A stretch of 64,000 bases of DNA from Ecdyonurus torrentis (taxonomy: Eukaryota > Arthropoda > Insecta > Ephemeroptera > Heptageniidae). The notes beneath the pieces were generated by a model, which worked only from the letters and a program-made list of their open reading frames with translations, did no database searches and was not told the DNA's origin. Positions 24,065 to 36,751 of the stretch are shown here, in pieces. The first letter of the stretch is position 1. Each line of letters opens with the position of its first letter. The DNA lies in assembly GCA_949318235.1 (NCBI GenBank), contig OX439133.1:14565650-14629649 (forward strand), given 5' to 3'. The position numbers and the translations under genes are program-made.

Positions 24065-24730
24065 CGATGGGTCAATAAAAAAAACAGTTAAACAATTAAC
24101 CCATGAATTAACTAGAAACCAATCAATCCATACAATAAGCAATTAATCATCAGTGCATCAACCAATCATTAATTTAACCAATCAATCAATCAATGACAAT
24201 CAACTGGTTCATCAAGCAATCACTATGTTAACCAGTTAATTTATAGTATAATCGATGGGTCTATCAAGCAAAATCAATTAACCAATCAAATAACCAACTA
24301 ATCCATCCATCAATCAAGCAATCCTTCAATCAATCAACAAACTTATCAATCAATCGTTGGATAAATCAATAAATGAATCACAATCAGCCAACCAATCAAT
24401 CGATCCATCCATCAATCAAACGAATTATGAAGCAATCACTAAATTCAAATTCAAATTCAAAAAATCTTTATTTCTCTCTTTCCTTCAATCGTATACAAAT
24501 ATACATTGTATTCGAATTATAATAACATTATCCAATCAATATAAAGTATAATCAATGGACCAATCAATCAAACTCCCTTAACCAATAATCCATCCATCAA
24601 TCAATTAACCAATCTATCTAACCATCAATCAAGCAATTAACTAATCCGTTCATAAATCAACCAATCAATCAAACAATATATCGATCGATCGTTCGACCAG
24701 TGCATCAATCAATCCATCGATCAATCAATC
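23945..24730. repeat. Degenerate (AATC)n tract, copy C intron
   Basis: Nearly 800 bp of old, diverged caatcaatcaacc-type sequence between copy C exons 8 and 7, beginning 14 bp from the exon 8 acceptor and ending about 10 bp from the exon 7 donor. Confidence 0.85.
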
Positions 24731-24737
24731 CACATAC

Positions 24738-24957
24738 TTGCGAGTCTCTATCCATGCCATATTCAACATATCTCTCGTCATATCTCGGAATGCCACGTTT
24801 AAAAATATAAACAGGTTCATATTTAAACCTATAATCAGCTTTGTATGCCATGCTGATTGATTTAGATTTATTTGGTAATTTTAGCCAACGCTCATGTGCT
24901 TGAGTAGGGCCATGATCTGGGACAAATACTGCACTGTAGAATGATCGTGCTAGTTGC
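24738..24957 (-). pseudogene. Copy C exon 7
   Basis: 220 nt, acceptor aatttgcag, donor gtatgt. Open throughout: QLARSFYSAVF, WLKLPNKSKSISMAYKADY, FKYEPVYIFKRG and PRYDERYVEYGMDRDSQ, the most conserved GT49 block. Confidence 0.85.
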
Positions 24958-25177
24958 CTGCAAATTAATTATAATAATATCTTTAAAAAATGACACTAAA
25001 TTAAAGTAATAATTTACATTTATAGCAAATAAAGTTACTGATTAAAAGTTTTTTTATTTTCTTACAGTGCATTGTCTGTTTTAATGACAAGTGTGTTTAT
25101 TATGTAACCATTTTTAATTAATTTCTTTCTTACCTGATTCCTATTATGAAGTTAAATAATAAATATTTTTAAGTCTT

Positions 25178-25211
<34 letters not shown>

Positions 25212-27692
25212 TTAATGCAAAGAAATAATATATATAAAAAAAAGCAGAATGATGAATTACTATCCAATGGGTTGAAGAATAGTGACTGCTACACTATTAT
25301 TATTTGATATCTCGTCTCGCATCAAAATTTTATAACTTGAAGACTGTGTTAGTATATGAAAATTTTCTCATGAATCTAAGAATACAATATATTATTTTGT
25401 TTTCATAATCCGTGAAATTGCAGACAATAATATATAGCAGTTCTAAAGTAAATTCTATCACAAAACCGTGATTTTAGCCGCTCGGTTCTAAGTAAATTAA
25501 AAATACCACGCGGTTCTCAAAAACCCGTGCAAAAGCCGCGCGGTTCTTAAAAAACTATATGCAAAAGCCACGCGGTTCTTATAAAACCGAGCGGTTTTTA
25601 GAATAAGGTCACGTGATCTAGCGCATGCGCATTTAGGATGTGTGAGAAAGAAGAAAGATGCGCAGTATGTCAGTGAACTTGAGCATTGAAGAAGCAAATA
25701 TGGCGAATATACTTTGTGTTGTTTTTTACGTTAATATTAAGTACAAAGGATTGTATGATGCTTAAAAATTAGTGCTCGATGCTTATAAATAAGGTAAGAA
25801 TTTACTGAATGTATAAATCCAAAGTTTTAATGTCAGTAGAGGGCTAAAACAGTGATTTTTGTTACATGTCCTTGGGCGCGGCTATGGCGAATGGCTTTGA
25901 ACTTCGCAAAGACCAACGTATTTCTATACACTGCATCATATTAAACGTTTAGTTTTTTTTGTAATATATTTTGGGTTTGTTTTTCTTAGTATGTATATTA
26001 AAATATATTTTTATGTCTTGAGTGTAAAATAGATTTTGTTTGTTGAACCAATAATAATATATATTTAATATTTTTTAAATGTATTTGCTTGATTAAAAAA
26101 GCGTGGTATTTATATAAAAGGTACGCTTTTTCAATGAAAATGTACGTGTGTAGTATATAATGGTATTTTTGTTTATTTATAATGGTACATATACGTGTGT
26201 AAGTAGAAAATGTTGTGTTCTGTTATCTAATTCAGGTGCAGTGAAAATAAAAGTAAGTTTTTCGCGACATTTTTGAACCAGAAAGGTGCGGAGCCCACTG
26301 AAAGCGTCGGAGAAGGCAGCATTTGGGTTCAACAGCACGCGCCATGTAAACCATAGATCCATCTGGGTTCAACGTGAGAACCGCCCGGCAGCCGCGCGGT
26401 TTCAATCCAAAAACCGCCCGGTTACCGCCCGGTAACCGAGCTCGGTTTTTTGCACGGCACCCGCTAAGTTCAGGAGACCAGTGCGAGACATGTCTCCCCG
26501 GGACGTCCCCTCGGGGACCTCTAGGGGACATCACTTTTTTGGCTTAGTTTTGGTCAGAACTGGCTCTAAATATTATTTTAATGGGTTTGCTGTCACTTGT
26601 ATGTTTTTTAAATATTTGTTATGATAATTTTACGACATTTTGAAATAAAAGGACCCTCTCGAGACCAGTGGAGATGTCTCGAAAGACATCTCTCGGTGGG
26701 ACCTCGTGGGACTTCATATATAAAAAATTGCATTTTTGTGCATTACTTCAATTATTAAGAACATTTTTTTATATATTTTGGTAGTCTATATGCTTTGCAG
26801 TTCATTAAATAATGTTTTTAATAACATATGGGACATCTCGAGACCAGTGGAGATGTCTCGAAAGACGTCTTACAGCGAGACCTCGCGGGACAATAAAAAA
26901 ATTTTTTTTGAAGAAAAAAAGTATAAAACAAAAAGTTAATTTAGAAAGAATTAAATTTTTTTTATTCTTCTCTGTAATTTGTTAAATATATAATAATATT
27001 TTCTTTAAAAGCGGGATTCTATTTTTTTATTATTATTTTTTTTGTGCCTTTTTTTTTCCATTTTTGTGTGTTAAATATAAATAGTCTGACTTTTCTGATC
27101 TTAAATTTTCCGAATTATAATTTACAGTGCATAGTATTTTGTTATTATTTAAAATTTAATAATTTTTGTCATTGACTGTACAGTCACAGTCTTTTTGCCC
27201 GTGACTATACTTTTTTGGGGGTTTCCTGGTTTCCTCGAAAACGCGACGCGGTGATTGGCCAGTTGGCCGCGCAGCTGTGCGAAAAACCGTCACTGTTGGT
27301 TTTGAACAACCAATCAGCAATCGGGTAAAACGGTCTAACCGAGTCTTACTCGCCATGCATGCTCGCCCGGCTTGCCTAGCGTGCGACAGATCGACAGCCA
27401 GGCTAGTGCCGAAATGTTATGTGGCGTGATTGAGTTAGACTTTTTTGTATTGTTATGAAGATTTTTTAAGTTTTTAATTGTAAATTTGTGTTATTATCAG
27501 TGTTTTATTATCAGGAAAACTTTGTTAAAGGTAAGAATATTTATTGTAGTCGTTTCAAACGATTTTAATCAACGTTAGGCTAAAAGAAACGTGTTTTTTT
27601 TTTCATATGTAACGGCCGCGCGGTTTTCGAGTGTTTGTGCCATGCAAACGGATACTGCACAACATTTGTCATGTAGTTTGAGACGCGTAAAC

Positions 27693-28840
27693 TAATTACG
27701 AGGTAATGCTATGATTTTACATATACATATGTTGTTTTTCTTCATATATTATATAAATATACTGCATGTATACATACACACGGAGAGAATTGCCCGAGTT
27801 GAAATAACAGAAGTGCGAACCACTCAAGATTTTGAGGTACGTACGTACTTTTGTTATTTCAACTCATAATTCTCTCCGTGTAATTTTGGTATATGTCGTA
27901 TATGTATAAGTAGACAATAAATATCGGTGGAATTTTTTAACAGTACTGCAAAGTATTTTTTCTGCATGTTTTGTATAAACTATGTATGACTTTTTTTTAT
28001 ATGTAATGATGCCTATTATTATGTATTTATTTTTTAACACACGGGGGCATATATAAGGAAACTTAGATTTCAGAAAGGTTATACGCACGGGAAAAGCATA
28101 TATTGCATCACCTTGCATATATTTTTTTTCTTTTTTTTTTCTTTTTTTTTTCTTTTTTTTTTTTTTCATAATTTTTTCCATATATTATGTTTTTTTTTAT
28201 AAGCATGACCATGCCTTTTTGACTTTTAATTAACAGTTTTACTAATTACGAGGTAAAATTATGATTTTACATATATATTTTAATGCTGTTTTTTCTTCAT
28301 ACAGTATATTATATAAATATACCGCATATACACGGAGAGAATTGCCCAAATTGAAATAACAGAAGTGCGAACCACTCAAGATTTTGGAGTTCCGTGCGTT
28401 GGTTATTTCAACTCAGTTAATTCTCTCCGCTTAGACAATAATTATATCGGTGGAATTTTTTAACAGTACTGCAGAGTATTTTTTCTGCATTTGTATAAAC
28501 TAATGTATGACTTTTTTTTTTAAATGTAATGATGCCTATTATATTATGTATTTATTTAATAACACAACGGGGGTTAATGTTATGCATATATAAGGAAACT
28601 CAGATTTCGGAAAGGTTGCGCACGGGAAAAGCATGTATTGCATGGCCTTGCGTATATATATTTTTTCTTTCTCTTTTTTTTTTTTTTTTTTTTATTTTTT
28701 TTTTTTCTTCATAATTTTTTTTTAAGCATTACTTTTCTAAAAATATGCATATGCATGCCTTATATATTATTTTATTATATTTTTTTATAAGCATCACCAT
28801 GGCTTTTTTACTTTTAATTAACAGTTTTACTAATAAGTTT
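27693..28840. repeat. Tandem duplication, two units of ~550-590 bp
   Basis: actaattacgaggtaa begins both units (27693, 28243), and both end near cttttaattaacagtttta. Each contains the foldback cggagagaattg ... attctctccg (27782-27879 and 28333-28429). Confidence 0.75.
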
Positions 28841-28910
28841 TAATTGCACTAACAGTATAATTAAGTGGCAATAATATAACTTATTTATTTTTCATTTATT
28901 GTCTCCTCTA

Positions 28911-30050
28911 AGGAAACTTGTAATAAATCTAGATGTCTTCTGAGGTCCCGAGGTGAGACTTTGAGTGGACATCCTGAAAAAGGTGCCCAAACTTATTTAT
29001 GTTTCATCCTTTGTTGTGTACAGGGAGTTAAAATATTTAAATGTCTCCTGATTTCCCCAGGTGACACATCAAGCGGACATCATGAACGAGGGCAGGGCCT
29101 CCAACTTATTTATGTTTTATCGCTTGATTGTGTACAGAGTTGAAATATTGAGATATTTCCTGAACTCCACAGGAGAGACATCGAGCGGACATCCTGAACG
29201 AGGGGCCCCAAGTAGGCCCTCAACTTATTTATCATTTAATCTATTATTTACAGGGCATTGAAATATTGAGATGTTTCCTGAACTCTCCAGGAGAGACATC
29301 GAGCGGACATCCTGAACGAGGGGCCCCAAGTAGGCCCTCAACTTATTTATCATTTAATCTATTATTTACAGGGCATGGAAATATTGAGATGTCTCCTGAA
29401 GTCCCCAGGGGAGACATGGACTGGACATCCTGAACGAGGGGCCCCAAGTAGGCCCTTAACTTATTTATCATTTAATCTATTATTTACAGGGCATTGCAAT
29501 ATTGAGATGTCTGCTGAGGTCTTCCGGGGAGACATCGAGTGGACATCCTGAACGAGGGGCCCCAAGTAGGCCCTTAACTTATTTATCATTTAATCTATTA
29601 TTTACAGGGCATTGCAATATTGAGATGTCTGCTGAGGTCTTCCGGGGAGACATCGAGTGGACATCCTGAACGAGGGGCCCCAAGTAGGCCCTCAACTTAT
29701 TTGTCATTTAATCCATTACTTACAGGGCATTGAAATATTGAGATGTCTCCTGAGGTCCCTAGGGGTGACATCGAGCGGACATCCTGAACGAGGGGCCCCA
29801 AGTAGGCCCTCAACTTATTTGTCATTTAATCCATTATTTACAGGGCATTGAAATATTGATATGTCTCCTGAGGTCCCCAGTGTAGACATCGAGTGGACAT
29901 CCTGAACGAGGGGCCCAAAGTAGGCCCTCAACTTATTTATCATTTAATCCATTATTTACAGGGCATTAAAATATTGAGATGTCTCCTGAGGTCCCCAGGG
30001 GAGACATCGAGCGGACATCCTGAACGAAGGGGCCCTAAGTGGGGCCCAAA
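28911..30050. repeat. 118-bp minisatellite, about 10 units
   Basis: The word ggacatc recurs at 28967, 29075, 29187, 29305, 29423, 29541, 29659, 29777, 29895 and 30013: the last seven spacings are exactly 118. Each unit holds gagatgtctcctgag...ggggagacatc, an imperfect hairpin, and a gggcattgaaatattgag segment. 118 is not a multiple of three, so the frames seen in it are not a repeat protein. Confidence 0.93.
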
Positions 30051-30319
30051 TAATTTTTTTGCTAAAAATGAGCCAAAATATTTAGTTGTCCCCTAAGGTC
30101 CCCACGAAGGATTTCTGGGAGAGGTCCCCAAATATGGGTCTCGTTCGGGACATCTTTTTAGACGTCTAAAATGACATCTCATATGACATCTCGGGGGATG
30201 TCTCGCGTGGACCTTAGGGGATGTCCTAAAAGAAGTCTTTTGGATCTAGCGGGCAACCGCGCGGTTTTTTGCGCGGTTTTGTGAGCAGGGAATTAAAAAA
30301 ATATTAATTAAAATAATAT

Positions 30320-30860
30320 TACATAGCACTATTTTTATCATCCCTGTAAGACACTTGAATCCCGGCTTTAGTCATTCTGTCAATTAAAGGAGCACCACGC
30401 GAATACCTGTCAGCCTAGCTCAATAGTTTTTTTCCTAGCGCTTTCTGACACAAGTATCGAAATATAACCGAAGAAGCTTCAATGCCTGGCCACCGGTTTA
30501 ATGAAACAGACATAGAGTAGAGATTGCCACCTATAAGTCTATGATTTGCACCGTTCCTTGAATCATTTACAAAGGATATTTGAAATGTAATGTATGCACA
30601 CCATGAATCATACTTGCTTAACGTAACACCCACTTCCACCTTGCCATTGAGAAAATCGACCTTTTTGTTTTTAACATACAGGTTCTAACTCCATTAGAAA
30701 ACGTATTATTCGACATTCTAATGAGAGTTTATTTGCCTTTTCTCAGAACCGGATCCATTCAAATAAACAATTACATAGTTATGTCATGTGAAGGTCGTAA
30801 TCGCAATAGGAAAACTAACCTGGTGAAGAGTAGTTTACACTCACATGTCATGGTTAATGT
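30320..30860 (-). pseudogene. Decayed unknown ORF, copy 2 (RWPG/SYRDD motif)
   Basis: The better preserved copy: NLYVKNKKVDFLNGKVEVG, YDSWCAYITFQISFVND, SLNRWPGIEA, LCQKALGKKLLS, one TAG, then APLIDRMTKAG and SYRDDKNSAM with TAA. Coding-like conservation is visible between copies around RWPG and SYRDD. Confidence 0.5.
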
Positions 30861-31204
30861 TCATGTCTGTCTTTGTAGTAATAATCTATTAATTATATGA
30901 AAATATTGAAATAATAAAATTTTCTGAGGATAAACTAACAACTTGTCAACATAAATTGCAAAAATAGTTCAATTTTCGTAACCAAGTTATTCTTAAAAAT
31001 AGCAAATAAATGCTAGAATTTAGCCTGTTAACGACTGCGAGCGCACACCTTTATTTTAACGGAGTACAGTCGAAGACAAATAAAAGGTTACAATTTAAAC
31101 GTGCTCTACATTTGCGCGCCTCCAAACTTTATGTGAAAACGAGATTCTCGTGCACTAGAGGTCACCTCAATCGGTTACGTTTTGAGTTCTCTTTCAGGTG
31201 AGCT

Positions 31205-31925
31205 TATCTTGGCTGCTTGGCTGGTAAACCAACAATCCTCGTGTTGCATGCTTTTATAAGCACTTTGCTCTCCGCACCTCCACATCACGCTCTCTCTCTC
31301 TCTCTCTCTGCCGTTGTGACAGCAGACAATATTATTTTTTCTATATCAAGCAAATGCATAAAATAAAAAAAACTATATTGAAAAAAAATAGAAAGAAAGT
31401 TATTTAAATAAATATTTTAAAACATAATGAAATAAATTCTTAATATATGTATGTTTTATTTATTTATTTACTTATTTGTGTGTTTGTCAATTTATTCACC
31501 ATATTTGCTTGAAATTTAAAATATCAAGTTGATATTTAAGGTAAGGCTTACCTAATAAATAGAATTTTTTCCAGACTTTATGTTCAAACTTGTTCGATAA
31601 TCGTTATGAAGTATGTAACTCGGGCAGTGAGTTTGGGATTGGTATGTTTTATCTTTTTTTTTATATAGTAAAATTTAAAAAAATATATAATATAACGTAT
31701 GTAACGTATAAATGAGTCATATATTTCATGATTTCTTAGAAATGTTCAATTAAATCCAGTAGATTTATTTCCTTTTTTTTAAAAAAACTGATTTTACGCA
31801 TTTGCTTCAGAAGAAAATGTGTTCAATATTGTCTGCTGTCACAACGGCAGAGAGAGAGAGAGAGAGAGCATTATGTGGTGGTGCGGAGATCGACGTGAGT
31901 ATGAGCATGCAACACGAGGATTGTT
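31205..31925. mobile_element. Foldback element with CT/GA inner tracts
   Basis: Left arm 31215-31335 (ccaacaatcctcgtgttgc ... gccgttgtgacagcag) and right arm 31820-31925 are inverse. The arms carry a (CT)n tract and the complementary (AG)n tract. The frame at 31802 crosses it and is not a gene. Confidence 0.7.
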
Positions 31926-32004
31926 ATAAAATGGGACAACAGGATATTGCCGAATATGTCGCGCGAATGAAATCGCTAGAAAATAATTGTCACAACAGTA
32001 AGGT

Positions 32005-32391
32005 GTACGTGTCTACTGCTGCATTTCTCCGCCTTCTTACATCATTAGTATGTGTGAGCACCAAAATATTTACACTTGCTTGCTTGACCAGCCGTCTGGT
32101 GCACCTCTCTCTCTCTCTCTCTGCTACTGTCTCACTTCCTGTGTGCAAAACCAAACTAGACAGCAACCTTTCACCCTGCTATCACCTTCATTTCTCTCTC
32201 TCTCTCTCTCTCTTCTGTCATTGCATGATATTTTTCTCGAGACAGAATAAGCAGAGAGAGAGAGAGAGAGAGCAAAGGTGTGCACTAGCGTGCACCAGAT
32301 GGCAGGTCAAGCAGGCAAGCAAATTTTGGTGCTCACGTATTATACCAATAATATAGGAAGGCGGAGAAATGCAGCAGTAGACACATAGTGA
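32005..32391. mobile_element. Second foldback element with CT/GA tracts
   Basis: Arms start gtgtctactgctgcatttct and end with its inverse agaaatgcagcagtagacac. Inner (CT)n and (AG)n tracts. Adjacent to 31205-31925. Confidence 0.72.
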
Positions 32392-32410
32392 CAAAAATAT
32401 AGTTCACGTA

Positions 32411-32664
32411 GAGAACCTTGATATAGAAGCGACAACCTCATGTTTTAGGCAGCCCCGCAATACATCGCTGTTTTGAAAGGCTCGCTAAAAGTACCCAAAC
32501 TTTTAAGCTTAATGATTGGCTATCCATAAAATTGGATCTTTCTCATTGGCTAAGAGTATTTCAACTGTCATTAAAGTTTGGGTACTTTTAGCGGGACTTT
32601 CAAAACAAATGTATTGCAGGTCCGCCTAAAACATGAGGTTGTTGCTTCTCTGTAAAGGTTCTCT
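32411..32664. mobile_element. Palindromic MITE next to copy C exon 6
   Basis: Ends gagaacctt and aaggttctc. Arms carry caacctcatgttttaggc and cgctaaaagtacccaaac with their inverses. Ends 19 bp from copy C exon 6's donor. Confidence 0.75.
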
Positions 32665-32682
32665 AAGAAAGTTCACGTTTAC

Positions 32683-32943
32683 CTGGCAGCTAGTCTTGTA
32701 GTTCCGCCTTAGTTGCTAGTAGTTTAAAGACATTGAAGGAGATCTCAAAAAGAGGCATAACAAAGGCACATTGGTAACAATTCCTAGCCACAGGTGAGCG
32801 GAGGAAGTTATGCAGGTTTTGTATCAAAGTAGGCTGTACTTCAGGTGAAGGTCTGGGAAATATCATATCACTATCGATGTTAGCTACCCACGTGCGGTCT
32901 GACAGTGCTCTCGTGCGAAGTTACGGTTCACATTTTGGGGAAA
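32683..32943 (-). pseudogene. Copy C exon 6 (DxD region, two frameshifts)
   Basis: 261 nt, acceptor ccaatgcag, donor gtaaac. Reads FPQNVNRNFAREHCQT, then shifts frame (net +2) to VANIDSDMIFPRP and CYQCAFVMPLFEI, and shifts again (-1) after AELQ to LAAR. An intact version would be 260 nt, ending in phase 2 to match the next exon. Confidence 0.78.
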
Positions 32944-32949
32944 CTGCAT

Positions 32950-33777
32950 TGGAATATTAATTATAAAAAGAATATTTATTAGAAATCAATCATAACACAT
33001 ACAAGATCATCAGAATGGGTGAATAAGATCCAATTTCAACCAATTTGATAATCTGGATTGACTATTATAAGATTCTGGTCCACATTTAACGAGAAATATG
33101 TGTACATTCCTCTTTAGTTCCAGTATACAAAACAGTAGACATCAGATAATTCAATAAAAAAAAAAAAAAAAAAAAACATTCGAAAAAAGTCAAAGAATTG
33201 AGATAAAAAGTCCAAAAATTGGAGCAGAAAACGCCGCTGAATTTACGCAATTTTTAACACTCTTTTGAGCATTCCCGTAGAGTAGGTAGGGGGTCTGCAA
33301 AAGCAAGAAAACTTTTTTGACAAAAGAGTCATATTTTTATCATTCTGAAAACCGTACAAAAACGTGATTAATTTTTACGAAAAATGAAATAATTTTTTAA
33401 AAAGTCGGGAAATAAAGAGGTTATATTATATATTGTAACTGTATACCTACTAGACAGACAGAAACTGCACATAAAAAAATGCAGTCATTTAAAGAAAATT
33501 ATTCTGTGAATAATTTTAGTATAAAGGTCCAATGGAGGCTATCGGTTTAAAAAAATACTTAAAAATGACTATGGCTTAAAACACTTAAAAGTATGTCTAG
33601 TATTTCTCATTTAAATTTCTCCAAAATCGGAGGAGTAGTTTTCTCAAAAATAGCAAATAAAGTGTTTTCCCCCATAAGCGTAATATTAAATTAGGGGACC
33701 CTTAGCTTTCCCCGCATCATCCCGCGCGCTAAACCGATAACCTCCATTGCTAACAAGTTTTTAAAAAAATTAAATTC

Positions 33778-33811
<34 letters not shown>

Positions 33812-34000
33812 CCTAAAAGAATACAGATCAGATAAGAGATCACTGAAATCAGTAAAAGAATTCTTTAAAAAGGTGGAAGCTTTTACTCTCAGGTTTAGAT
33901 AATTATTCACTGTTTATGTTTTAATCAAACTCCCTGACATTGTTACTCCCTACACGGTTCACATTCACAGGAATAACAAATATAAAGGTAGTTAATTTTC
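32950..34000. other. Copy C intron, no gene seen
   Basis: AT-rich with poly(A) runs at about 33157-33176 and 33781-33808. Searched on the minus strand for more GT49 exon sequence; none found. Confidence 0.5.
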
Positions 34001-34029
34001 TATATAAGTACTGTACCATGATTTGTGAC

Positions 34030-34188
34030 CTCCATGCCAAAGTCTTATTACTTCTTTTACTTAGCACTCAGCAAGGCCATCATCGCACTGGCATCTCTAC
34101 GGCAATCTTCCAAGTACAAATCATCGTACGAGATTTTGTCTGCTTTAGAGGGCGGCCTGTCTGAGGTGTACACAATGTGCATTGATAC
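34030..34188 (-). pseudogene. Copy C exon 5 (with stop codons)
   Basis: Begins after acceptor cccatag with VSMHIVYTSDRPP and aligns to LLSAK, then meets TAA stops where A and B continue for about 12 codons. The downstream boundary is uncertain: I placed it at a weak gtcaca. A donor gtaaaa right after the last aligned codons would end in phase 2, out of register with the next exon. Confidence 0.65.
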
Positions 34189-34209
34189 CTATGGGAAAAT
34201 TGATTAAAT

Positions 34210-34557
34210 TATTAATTAATTTATATATTGATTTATCAATTGATTAACAGCTTAGTTGTTAAATTGATCAATTGAATGATTGATTGCTTATTAGACAGAT
34301 TGATTTATTGATTAACGGATTGGCAGATTGATTGACTGATATAACAACTCATAGACAGCTTGAATGGTAAATCTATTGATTGATTGATTAATTGATAGCT
34401 CGATTGAATGATTGATTCATTGAAAAGTTGATTAATAGATTGATTGACATATTAACTGATTGATTGATAGATCAATCGATCGATCGATTTATAGATCGAT
34501 TGATTGAGTAATTGATTGATTGACAAATTGATTGATTAATTGATTGATTGATTGACA
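34210..34557. repeat. Degenerate (ATTG)n tract, copy C intron
   Basis: Diverged gattgattaattg-type sequence occupying almost the whole intron between copy C exons 4 and 5. Confidence 0.85.
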
Positions 34558-34560
34558 TAC

Positions 34561-34737
34561 CTGATCTCTAACACCAGGATAGCAGTACAGCAGATATTGT
34601 ATAAAATAAATTGCCAGTTGAAATTCCTCTCCCGGAGCAAAGATAACTGCGGAGACAGGTCCGGAGTAAGTTTCCATATACTTGGGCATGCCATCTATAC
34701 GGTTAAGTGAGCAGTGTAGCGCTATACAGAGTGGTTC
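34561..34737 (-). pseudogene. Copy C exon 4
   Basis: 177 nt, acceptor atacgcag, donor gtatgt. Encodes EPLCIALHCSLNRIDGM through CYPGVRDQ, with YSGPVSAVIFAPGEEF matching the family. Same length as in A and B, intact. Confidence 0.84.
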
Positions 34738-35030
34738 CTGCGTATCATAAAATGTTGCTAATTAATGGGGAAACGGGAAAATATTTTAATTTAAAAACAT
34801 TTCATATACGTAAGTAAAATATTATATATACCAAATAGCGAGAACAAAATTAAAAGTAACTTAATTAGCGCCGAACTAACGAGAGAGCAAATTTAGTTAT
34901 GATGTCTAGGTTCGGGCTGTAACGGACTTTGTTCTTAGCTTTTTGAGATCGCATTTTCAGGAGGTTATTATAAAAACATAGTCATGACGTCATGACTATT
35001 TAAAAAACTTTGTTGAGTACCCCTTTCCTT

Positions 35031-35377
35031 TAAAGCCATAGTCCACATACAAAAACGTGTGCTTTTTAATGAATAAACACGAAATGGGATCTTCTAAACT
35101 GTTAACAATTTTTACTATAGAATGTTAATTTAGCCCCACGAAAGAGCGTGAAAAACCCTTAAAGTATGCACTTTACGCGTGAAAATTTATGTTTATGGCA
35201 TCAGATACAAGCAAAATTTAGTAAAAAAAAGTTTTGTGCGGGCTGCATAAATCGAATTTTCTGATCACTGCTACGGGGCTACTGTTGGGTTTTGAGACTT
35301 ATGTTATTTATGTAAATACCAACAAGTGTTCTGTGATATAAATGCTTATGTTTTTCTCTGGTCTATTCCTTTAACTA
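35031..35377. mobile_element. MITE-like repeat family F5
   Basis: About 345 bp from aaagccatagtccac to ctggtctattcctttaa. Relatives at 37476-37712 (partial), 50962-51377 (inverted), 53421-53762 and 23385-23595 (inverted, partial). Shared core: gacgtcagaaaca-like and ctgatcactgc. Confidence 0.68.
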
Positions 35378-35440
35378 AAGAAACGTTAGGGGTTCTAATA
35401 TAGTACTTCATTGCTATGCTGCAATGTTGTAATTTCTTAC

Positions 35441-35568
35441 ATATCTCAAGTCAGTCCAGTTATCTGCAGTGTGCACGTAAGAAATAATTTTGTACTTAGT
35501 TGTGGCATCATAACGGCTTTCAAACTCCAGCGTCTCCAAATAATCCACCTCGAGGTATTTATGTGGAT
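35441..35568 (-). pseudogene. Copy C exon 3 (stem)
   Basis: 128 nt, acceptor aatgtttag, donor gtaaga. Completes an Asp codon, then PHKYLEVDYLE through YKIISYVHTADNWTDLRY, the motif that ends exon 1 in gene A. Copy C therefore has an intron inside the exon-1 equivalent that A lacks. Confidence 0.8.
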
Positions 35569-35607
35569 CTAAACATTTATAATTTTTATAAAATGTGACA
35601 AACAGGC

Positions 35608-35912
35608 TGTTAAAGGCATGAAAAAAAAGTTGTGTAATATCCTAACAAACCTGAAAATCAACGTTGATTTGGCCGGAGTCATTGATTTCTAATTTATTTT
35701 CCATTAAAAAAATGCCGCTGGCAGTCACTGACGTCACAGCTCGCTTGTTTTACGCGTGAGTCAGTAAAACAGCTATGACGTTAGTGACCGCCAGTGGTAT
35801 TTTGTGAATGGAAAATAAGTTAGAAATAAATGACTTTCGCCAAAACAACGTTGATTTTCAGGTTTGTTAGGATATTACACAAATTTTTTGTTCAAGGTGT
35901 TCTACACCTTTA
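35608..35912. mobile_element. Palindromic MITE family F2
   Basis: About 305 bp palindrome starting ttaaaggcatgaa and ending ggtgttctacacctttaa. Arms carry caacgttgatttggccg and its inverse; the centre carries ctgacgtcacagc. In copy C's intron 2. Confidence 0.72.
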
Positions 35913-35950
35913 AATATATTTAATTTTATTAGAAAAGACATAAGTGAAGG

Positions 35951-36124
35951 AGCGAACAAACGAACGAACGAACGAACGAACGAACGAACGAACGAACGAA
36001 CGAACGAACGAACGAACGAACGAACGAACGAACGAACGAACGAACGAACGAACGAACGAACGAACGAACGAACGAACGAACGAACGAACGAACGAACGAA
36101 CGAACGAACGAACGAACGAACGAA
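35951..36124. repeat. (CGAA)n microsatellite
   Basis: Uninterrupted tetranucleotide in copy C intron 2. The NERT and FVRS frames are artefacts. Confidence 0.97.
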
Positions 36125-36751
36125 ATATATAAAATGAAGGCCACAGCTATTACCTTACAAAAAATAAATCACAAAAGTATAATTACATAAGATGGTACCA
36201 ATTATCATTATATTATTTCCCTTAAGGGGGTAGGTGACCGACTGATATCTTGCAAACTAGGACGGTTGCGAATACTAATAAATAACACAAAGTAAAGAAG
36301 AAATGTTACTTAAAAATTTAGTTATGTCAAACATGTGAAAACACGATAAAATATTTAAGTTATTACACTTTAAAGATAACATGGAAATGTGGAAATTTAA
36401 ATTTGAGCTGGAAATTTTAGTCAAAAAAGAACCTTTTTTACAATTAAAATTATCATTAAATTTTTTTTTTGGTATAAAAAAATATATTTTAAATTTACTT
36501 GATTTTATTTGAAAATTATAGTGTTTGTCGGTCCCCCACCGCCTTAACACAAAGTGGGGTTAGAAAACTGTAAAGTAGGTAACTTGTAAACATATTCCTG
36601 GTTATATTAGAAATATCTTATTTATTACTTAGTAAAATATTTATGACGTCATATGTATTTTTGATTTACAATAGAAATTGTAGCATGAAGTTGTAAGTCG
36701 ACATATTTAGTATTTACAAGTTTTCTCCTAAGTTTGTGAGGGTACTGAAGC

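Larger units (their letters stand above)
25470..30290. mobile_element. Composite repeat region rich in GCGCGGTT and GAGACATC words
   Basis: Starts with ccgctcggttc and several cgcggttctt words (25477-25600) and ends with gcgcggttttttgcgcgg (30257-30285). GAGATGTCTC-type palindromes occur before (26660-26890) and after (30170-30235) the minisatellite. It fills most of copy C's intron between exons 6 and 7. It may be one large element, but I found no matching termini or coding region. Confidence 0.4.

Noticed and set aside
26232..26534. 100-codon minus-strand frame rich in Arg/Gly/Pro
   Set aside because: Lies in the repeated GCGCGGTT/GGGACATC region; composition explained by the repeats.
28961..30096. 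Repeat-protein gene or CRISPR-like array
   Set aside because: Unit length 118 is not a multiple of three and stops interrupt the frames. There are no short repeat/unique spacer alternations, and the genome is eukaryotic.
31010..31201. 63-codon frame ending before a GT donor-like site
   Set aside because: No homology and no partner exon; too short to support.
31802..32356. 184-codon frame with ERERER and SLSLSL runs
   Set aside because: Crosses parts of two foldback elements and their GA/CT tracts; no homology recognised.
35929..36144. NERT and FVRS repeat frames
   Set aside because: CGAA microsatellite; opposing frames of the same tract.
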